Below, one piece after another: positions 59,231 through 64,000 of a stretch of 64,000 nt of DNA; positions within the stretch are counted from its first letter, which is position 1; every line of letters begins with the position of its first letter. The stretch is from Clostridiales bacterium (lineage in GTDB: Bacteria > Bacillota > Clostridia > Peptostreptococcales > Anaerovoracaceae), in the NCBI GenBank assembly GCA_015243575.1, contig CP042469.1:3934929-3998928 (forward strand), read 5' to 3'. Both the position numbers and the translations under genes were made by a program. Under the pieces are notes generated by a model that saw only the letters and a program-made list of their open reading frames with translations, had not been told where the DNA came from and made no database searches.

Positions 59231-60541
59231 ATGCAAATAACCATATACCGCGGCACCCATGAGGTCGGCGGAACCATGATCGAATTAAAGACAGAACATA
59301 CGCGGATTCTTTTGGACGCAGGGTATCCCCTGTTTTATAAAGGAGAGGTTATCGATGATAAGCTGGTGAAGCTTCCCTGGCAGGAGCTCCTTGTAATGGG
59401 AATTCTGCCAAATGTCAAAGGTCTATATCATTGGGACAAACCGCAATTTGACGCGATTTTAATTTCTCATGCCCACAGCGACCACTTCGGACTCCTGAGC
59501 TACGTTCATCCAGAGATCCCTATATTCCTTACCCCTATCACGGAAAAACTCATTGAGATGAGCCTGGTCTTTCCTATTGAAGGTTTCGGCAGCCGGCACA
59601 TGAATCAAATCTCCATGTATGAACCATTTTGTGTGGGAGACTTTACGGTGAAGCCCTTTCTCATGGATCATTCTGCATATGGTGCTGGCGCTTTTGAAAT
59701 CAAAGCAGAAGGAAAGACCATCACCTATACCGGAGATTTCCGCGGCCACGGGAGGCGGCAAGACTACTTTGAGCGGTTTCTTTCTGAAGCGGCAAAGGAA
59801 CCGGATCTTTTGCTTATTGAAGGAACCACCCTTGGGCGGACGGCAGAAAAAGAATTGGCGGAAAAGCAGCTTCAGGCACAGTTTGAGGAGATTCTTTTGA
59901 CGGAGAGAGGACTTGTCCTATGTCAGCCCACCAGTCAAAGCATCGATCGGATCATTGGCTTTTACGAAGCAGCTTTCGATGCGGGCAAGACCTTTGTCAT
60001 GGACATTTATACCGCGAACCTTCTGTATGAGATCAAAAAGATAGATAAAACGGGAGGAACCAATGCAATCCCTCTCCCTGGGCTTCTGCATCCCGAACTT
60101 CGGGTTTTTGCACCACTCATGCTTACAAAGAAAATGGATCAAATTCTAGGCCCCAAATATGGAAAGCGTTTCAAAACAGGAAGAATCTCTCGCTGGATGA
60201 TTCGAAGAAAGCAGAAGCAGATTGTCATGCTGGTTCGTCCTGCCATGCTTCCCGATCTGAAGCTGATGGGCCTTAGAAATGGGGTGCTGGTCTATTCCAT
60301 GTGGCAGGCTTACCGGAATAAGCCCCCTCAGGTGAAACTGGAAAACTACCTGAAGTCACAAGGCTTCTCAGACCGGTATCTTCATACCAGCGGGCATGCC
60401 TTCAAGGGCAGCATCAAAAAAGTAATCAAGGGACTATCCCCGAAGGAAATCGTCCCTATCCATACCTTTGATCCGGAAGCATTTCTCGAATTTTCGAATG
60501 TGGTGACCCTTCGTGAGGATGGGGTCCCATTTTATCTTTGA
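59231..60541 (+). CDS. MBL-fold metallo-hydrolase (RNase J/beta-CASP-like)
   Basis: A 436-residue metallo-beta-lactamase-fold hydrolase. The metal site HAHSDH lies at residues 80-85, a second histidine near 155 (LMDHSAYG) and a third in TGDFRGHG. The length and the long C-terminal part with HTSGHA (HxxxH-like) resemble the RNase J/CPSF or beta-CASP group, which cut RNA, but the classic beta-CASP motifs are incomplete, so a nuclease role is not certain. The C-terminal half has a positively charged stretch (GRISRWMIRRKQKQ). A GAGGTGATGG site precedes the ATG. Confidence 0.75.
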   Translation: MQITIYRGTHEVGGTMIELKTEHTRILLDAGYPLFYKGEVIDDKLVKLPWQELLVMGILPNVKGLYHWDKPQFDAILISHAHSDHFGLLSYVHPEIPIFLTPITEKLIEMSLVFPIEGFGSRHMNQISMYEPFCVGDFTVKPFLMDHSAYGAGAFEIKAEGKTITYTGDFRGHGRRQDYFERFLSEAAKEPDLLLIEGTTLGRTAEKELAEKQLQAQFEEILLTERGLVLCQPTSQSIDRIIGFYEAAFDAGKTFVMDIYTANLLYEIKKIDKTGGTNAIPLPGLLHPELRVFAPLMLTKKMDQILGPKYGKRFKTGRISRWMIRRKQKQIVMLVRPAMLPDLKLMGLRNGVLVYSMWQAYRNKPPQVKLENYLKSQGFSDRYLHTSGHAFKGSIKKVIKGLSPKEIVPIHTFDPEAFLEFSNVVTLREDGVPFYL

Positions 60542-60601
60542 TCTGCAAGCTTTGACTGAGAAGGTCTTGGAGATCAACTGGGTCCAGCCCGCAGAATCAA
60601 G

Positions 60602-61246
60602 TTAAAACAGTCCTTTTACGGCCATTAATATCAGATTGTTATCATATAGATAACCGCCCAGGATCGAGCCGTCCAGTCCCTCCGATAGGAAGGCAGCGCC
60701 CCACAGGCTGGAAACCGGAACCAACAGCGCCAGTAGTATGTAAACCAGAATCAGCCCCTTTAGTGCACCGGCGAAAATTCCGAGAAACCCGTCGATACCG
60801 CCGATGATGCCTTTGTTTTTTTCCTTGGAAAAAAGCATGGTTAGAATATAAAACACCAGCTTTATGGCAAGGGCTATCACCAGAAAACCGATGATACTAA
60901 AAATTAAATTTGATACGCTGTCCGATACCGACTGTGCAATAGTGTTTGCAGCGGAATCAATTGCCTTGTTCAGAATATCACGGATAATGTCCGGGATTCC
61001 TGTCATGGCAGCATCTGCTGCAGAACCGGTATTCTCTGCAATTCTTTCTGCAATTTTTTCGTGTACAGAGCCATAAAGACCCGTTTCTTCTTTCAAGAAC
61101 TTGATGACGTGGGGATACCAGACAAAGCCCAGAACCACTGATAGAAGCCATCCTGCGGTATGGATGAAGGTCTGAAAGAACCCTTTCCGATACCCTTGGA
61201 TAACCGAAGTTAGAAGAATGGCAGCGATAATAATATCAAACCACAT
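60602..61246 (-). CDS. CvpA-family membrane protein
   Basis: A 214-residue protein with four or five hydrophobic helices in the CvpA order. The family words are WFDIIIAAILLTSVIQGYRKGFF at the start and KNKGIIGGIDGFLGIFAGALKGLIL (in part) near residue 155. CvpA-like proteins have been linked to colicin V production and envelope stability. A long amphipathic stretch (AERIAENTGSAADAAM) is inserted between the first and second helix pairs. It is convergent with the MBL gene. Confidence 0.85.
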   Translation of the reverse strand: MWFDIIIAAILLTSVIQGYRKGFFQTFIHTAGWLLSVVLGFVWYPHVIKFLKEETGLYGSVHEKIAERIAENTGSAADAAMTGIPDIIRDILNKAIDSAANTIAQSVSDSVSNLIFSIIGFLVIALAIKLVFYILTMLFSKEKNKGIIGGIDGFLGIFAGALKGLILVYILLALLVPVSSLWGAAFLSEGLDGSILGGYLYDNNLILMAVKGLF

Positions 61247-61332
61247 ATGCGTCCCCCTTTCTATTTCTCCTGCATATTACCAATCCCAATCGCATATATC
61301 TATATTACCAATTTGTGAAGGCAATTTCAACT

Positions 61333-61389
61333 GATGCCAATGACATGATGTGATGCCGACAACATGATGTGATGCCAATGACATGATAG
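61333..61389. repeat. Three tandem 19-bp repeats
   Basis: GATGCCAATGACATGATGT (61333-61351), GATGCCGACAACATGATGT (61352-61370) and GATGCCAATGACATGATAG (61371-61389) stand head to tail, 36 bp before the ATG at 61426. The middle copy has three changes. A replication-slippage repeat or a regulator array is possible. Confidence 0.75.
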
Positions 61390-61425
61390 AAATGAGGATC
61401 AAACAGGAGGAGGAGAAGGAAACGG

Positions 61426-62499
61426 ATGAATTACGTCAAGTATAACCGCTCTTTCGTCATGATGGAGGAACAGAATAATCAGTTTGCAGCAAGAGAATCC
61501 GCTCCCATCAAGGGCTATCTGAAGGTGGAAACAGGAAATAATAAAGGCGCGCTTCGCTGCACTGTACAGAACCTCAAGTATTATGAAAAAGGCGACTACA
61601 TATACAAACTGATCCTGTTCGGAAAAAAAGGCGAGAGGACCATTCATACTACCATTGGAAATCTGGTGATCAATCGTCAGGGCAACGGCGAATCCTACTT
61701 CCGCTTTCTGCCGGGAGATTTGGACGGTAAGGGGAATGCTTACCATAACTATTCGACAGCCATTGTAGCTGCGGCCTCAACCAAGGATGAGAAAGAACCT
61801 CTTCACCCGGTGCTAAAGGGGGTCACCCTCAGCGAGGGGGAGTCCTTTCAATCCGAACTTTTTCAGATAAGCGATGAAGATGAGCAAGAAGAAGATACGG
61901 ATTTTGAAAAAATCATGAACCAGATCGACCAGATTGTAGAAGAAGTGGAAGAAGCAATGAATGGCAATGAAATACCAATGCAGGCAAAAGAAGCAACCTC
62001 CGATGATCTGCTCCCCAGTGAAGCTGCTGTCTCTTCCAAAGATGAAGCCATTACTAAAAAAACATACAATAGTTTTTACAATGAGTATATTTTAAACGCA
62101 TGCGCACATACCTGCAGAGTTGCAGAATTTTATGAAGATGTATTCCCCTTTGATAAGGATAAGACAGGAGCCAGATGGAAGAAAATAGACAATACAAGCA
62201 ATCTGCCAATGGTATCTCCGGGAGCGCACTACTTTGCCACACAGTATCGACACTACATATTTGGAGCAAAAGCTGATGAAAGCGGAGTTGCGTCAAGATT
62301 TTATTTCGGGATTCCCGGACGATTTCTATCTGAAGAACAGCCAGACGGCGGAAAATCGGGCTTTACCTACTGGCAGCCCATTCGTGGAGCAGATCATGTT
62401 TTCGAACAGAGCTGGGGTGAAGAAAACAAAAATCAAGGCGCTTATGGATACTGGATTGTTTCCATTAACGGTACAACCGGAAGCATTGAAGAAGTATAA
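61426..62499 (+). CDS. Unrecognised 357-residue soluble protein with acidic middle
   Basis: I do not recognise this protein. Residues 1-120 read as beta-rich (GYLKVETGNNKGALRCTVQNL, KLILFGKKGERTIHTTIGNL, shown in part). A central acidic stretch of about 60 residues (EDEQEEDTDFEKIM) should be disordered or helical. Residues 210-357 have Trp/Phe-rich motifs (WKKIDN, FYFGIPGRFL, GFTYWQPIRG, GYWIVSINGTTG) that may bind a peptide or sugar. No signal peptide and no membrane helix. AGGAGGAGG precedes the ATG, so it is well translated. Clostridial genomes often hold one such gene beside CvpA, which is divergent here. Confidence 0.55.
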   Translation: MNYVKYNRSFVMMEEQNNQFAARESAPIKGYLKVETGNNKGALRCTVQNLKYYEKGDYIYKLILFGKKGERTIHTTIGNLVINRQGNGESYFRFLPGDLDGKGNAYHNYSTAIVAAASTKDEKEPLHPVLKGVTLSEGESFQSELFQISDEDEQEEDTDFEKIMNQIDQIVEEVEEAMNGNEIPMQAKEATSDDLLPSEAAVSSKDEAITKKTYNSFYNEYILNACAHTCRVAEFYEDVFPFDKDKTGARWKKIDNTSNLPMVSPGAHYFATQYRHYIFGAKADESGVASRFYFGIPGRFLSEEQPDGGKSGFTYWQPIRGADHVFEQSWGEENKNQGAYGYWIVSINGTTGSIEEV

Positions 62500-62601
62500 G
62501 GGAACCGCTGCCATTCCGTGCGCGTACACTTCATAAAATCAGTACTTCCTAAGCTTTTAAAATTACAACAAATTGCTCAATTCTAGAATAATCCTATAGA
62601 G

Positions 62602-62637
62602 AGAAGGGCTTCGGTACCTCACCGGCCCTTCTTTCCA
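62602..62637 (+). terminator. Terminator after the 357-residue protein gene
   Basis: AGAAGGGC (62602-62609) pairs with GCCCTTCT (62625-62632), followed by a T-rich but interrupted tail. Confidence 0.6.
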
Positions 62638-62674
62638 TTTTTGACCTTGGGATAGGGAATTATTGTTAACTCCG

Positions 62675-62706
62675 ATTGTATAATTGTATTATTTTATACA
62701 ATTTTT
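62675..62706. promoter_or_regulatory. A/T-rich 9-bp inverted repeat with T-run, before the amino-acid ABC operon
   Basis: ATTGTATAA (62675-62683) pairs with TTATACAAT (62694-62702) and TTTTT follows. It lies about 40 bp before a TATAAT box (62742-62747) without a clear -35. It may be a terminator or a regulator site; the TGTATAAT-like arms bring ArgR-type ARG boxes to mind, but the match is loose. Confidence 0.4.
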
Positions 62707-62783
62707 CAACAAACCTATTCCGTAACCGGGGGGTCTTAAGGTATAATGTTCTGTATCTAATTTTTAATCTGGGGAGGAATATT

Positions 62784-63569
62784 ATGAAAAAGAGTTTAAG
62801 CGTAGTCTTGATTATGGTACTGGCTATGGGATTATTTGTAGGATGCGGAGGCGGAAAAGCAGAAGATCCGTCCGATGCAGGAGCTAATGCAGGAAAGGTA
62901 TTCAACATCGCAACCGATACGACCTTTGCGCCGTTTGAATTCCAGAATGATAAGGGCGAGTATGTAGGAATCGACATCGAGATCCTGGCAGCCATTGCAG
63001 AAGATCAGGGCTTTGAGTACAAACTCAATCCATTGGGCTTCAGCGCAGCAGTAGCGGCACTGGAATCCAATCAGACCGACGGAGTTATCGCCGGTATGAG
63101 TATTACAGAAGAAAGACAGCAGAAATATGATTTCTCTGAAGCTTATTATGATTCCGGTGTTGTTATGGCCATCAAGGCTGACAATGATACCATCAAATCC
63201 TATGGCGACCTGAAGGGCCAGCAGGTTGCGGTAAAGACCGGGACCGAAGGCGCAACATTCGCAGAATCCATCAAGGATCAGTATGGCTTCACCGTTGTAT
63301 ATTTTGATGAATCCCCACTGATGTATGAAACCGTTAAAACAGGAAATGCAGTAGCCTGCTTTGAAGACTATCCTGTTATGGGTTACGGAATCACACAGGG
63401 CAACGGTCTGAAGATGGTTACTGATATGGAAAAAGGATCCTCTTATGGATTTGCAGTCCTGAAGGGAAAGAATACAGACCTTCTTGATATGTTTAACGCA
63501 GGACTTAAGAATATCAGAGAAAACGGTACTTATCAGGCAATTTTAGACAAGTATATCGCTGCAGAATAA
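62784..63569 (+). CDS. Amino-acid ABC transporter substrate-binding lipoprotein
   Basis: A 261-residue binding lipoprotein with a signal peptide and a lipobox-like FVGC near residue 21. Family words are IATDTTFAPFEFQNDKGEYVGIDIEILAAIAED, SITEERQQKYDFSEAYYDSGVVMAI (both in part), which are those of polar amino-acid (glutamine/arginine) binding proteins. ATG 62784 follows GGGGAGG. The permease gene follows after a gap of 12 bp. Arginine or glutamine are the most likely ligands; cystine or lysine are alternatives. Confidence 0.85.
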   Translation: MKKSLSVVLIMVLAMGLFVGCGGGKAEDPSDAGANAGKVFNIATDTTFAPFEFQNDKGEYVGIDIEILAAIAEDQGFEYKLNPLGFSAAVAALESNQTDGVIAGMSITEERQQKYDFSEAYYDSGVVMAIKADNDTIKSYGDLKGQQVAVKTGTEGATFAESIKDQYGFTVVYFDESPLMYETVKTGNAVACFEDYPVMGYGITQGNGLKMVTDMEKGSSYGFAVLKGKNTDLLDMFNAGLKNIRENGTYQAILDKYIAAE

Positions 63570-63581
63570 AGAGGAAGAAAA

Positions 63582-64000
63582 ATGGACTTAGGTAAAGTTT
63601 TCGGCGAGTTAAACCCGCTGCTTTTGATTGGGCTTAAAATGACCATTTCCGTGACGGTGCTTGCATTAATTTTCGCATTTGCCCTGGGATTGGTATCCTG
63701 TTTCTTTACCCTTTCAAAGAAGCCGGTGTTAGGCTGGATCTCGAAATTATACGTTGGCCTTATCAGAGGGACTCCGCTGCTGGTACAGGTGTTTTATATC
63801 TTCTTCGCAATCCCTCAGATGATGCAATTTCTGGGATTTGACGTTCGATTGACACCGTTCCTTGCGGGACTGATCACGCTGACCTTAAACGCAGGCGCAT
63901 ATATGTCGGAAATCTTCCGCGGTGCAATTAATGCGGTCAATACAGGGCAGATGGAAGCGGCAAGAAGCCTTGGCCTGAACCATGGACAAGCCATGAAAAA
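63582..64000 (+). CDS. Amino-acid ABC transporter permease (cut by window edge)
   Basis: The first 139 residues of an inner membrane permease of the HisM/GlnP type. The start ATG 63582 has AGAGGAAG before it. Helix 1 (LLLIGLKMTISVTVLALIFAF, in part), the motif LIRGTPLLVQVFYIFFAIP and the EAA-type loop beginning GQMEAARSLGLNHGQAM are visible. The ATPase gene should follow beyond the window. The gene pairs with the binding protein at 62784. Confidence 0.9.
   Translation, partial: MDLGKVFGELNPLLLIGLKMTISVTVLALIFAFALGLVSCFFTLSKKPVLGWISKLYVGLIRGTPLLVQVFYIFFAIPQMMQFLGFDVRLTPFLAGLITLTLNAGAYMSEIFRGAINAVNTGQMEAARSLGLNHGQAMK

Noticed and set aside
61333-61389. CRISPR array
   Set aside because: The units stand without spacers, there are only three, and no cas gene is present.
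1-64000. Insertion sequence, prophage or integron
   Set aside because: No transposase, integrase, phage structural gene or terminal inverted repeat pair was seen.

Overview
The window looks like a stretch of chromosome from an anaerobic clostridial bacterium (Bacillota, class Clostridia). Signs are strong Shine-Dalgarno sites (AGGAGG-type) before nearly every gene, sigma-A-like promoters, many GTG/TTG starts, lipoprotein and Gram-positive regulator families (BlaI/BlaR, MurR/RpiR, GntR, DtxR), two ECF vitamin-type transporters, FeoAB, a mannitol-type PTS and a clostridial-style radical-SAM peptide cluster. I cannot name the species. No transposase, integrase, CRISPR array or rRNA is visible; one tRNA-Arg (CCT) is present.

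Layout. 1-9.2 kb: edge of an AAA ATPase, HD phosphohydrolase, acetolactate synthase, GH3 lipoprotein, a BlaI/BlaR1 pair with two clear operators in its promoter, a tiny Cys/Arg-rich protein and an FtsH-type protease. 9.5-15.7 kb: a MalT-like LuxR regulator, a GC-rich structured RNA region ending in a terminator-like hairpin, and an ECF transporter (S, fused A-A, T). 15.8-19.9 kb: envelope proteins (zinc-ribbon membrane protein, propeller lipoprotein, M23 peptidase), a Xre/membrane-protein pair and a 29-residue peptide. 20.2-24.8 kb: Crp-like regulator, nucleoside phosphorylase and a second ECF transporter (S, T, A, A). 24.9-29.1 kb: feoA-feoB-CDF metal operon and a divergent DtxR-type regulator. 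29.2-36.1 kb: RpiR regulator divergent from an amino-sugar or hexitol PTS operon (oxidoreductase, EIICB, HAD phosphatase, EIIA, ROK kinase, HPr, NanE). 36.2-39.5 kb: a 1094-residue chemoreceptor with a long HAMP-like array. 39.6-44.3 kb: a putative ribosomally made peptide cluster: radical SAM/SPASM enzyme, a 28-residue precursor with a CX3CX3C core, an ABC exporter and a PLP aminotransferase-like enzyme.

45.9-55.6 kb: an unusual nine-kilobase operon of two NCS2-type permeases, two RibD-C-type reductases of identical length, a DhnA-type aldolase, a zinc alcohol dehydrogenase and an FGGY kinase, followed by a GntR/UTRA regulator. The same GTATATAC word lies at the operon promoter and at the regulator's own promoter, so they probably form one regulon. 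55.7-59.1 kb: a NitT/TauT-type ABC transporter led by a small protein that keeps the four cysteine ligands of the [FeFe]-hydrogenase 4Fe-4S site. 59.2-64 kb: MBL-fold hydrolase, CvpA-like protein, an unrecognised 357-residue protein and the start of an amino-acid ABC transporter.

The best candidates for undescribed biology are the peptide cluster (39.6-44.3 kb), the permease/reductase/kinase/aldolase operon (45.9-55.6 kb), the hydrogenase-like protein in the ABC operon (55.8 kb) and the structured RNA at 12.06-12.29 kb. All functional calls were made by reading the translated sequence; no database search was run.
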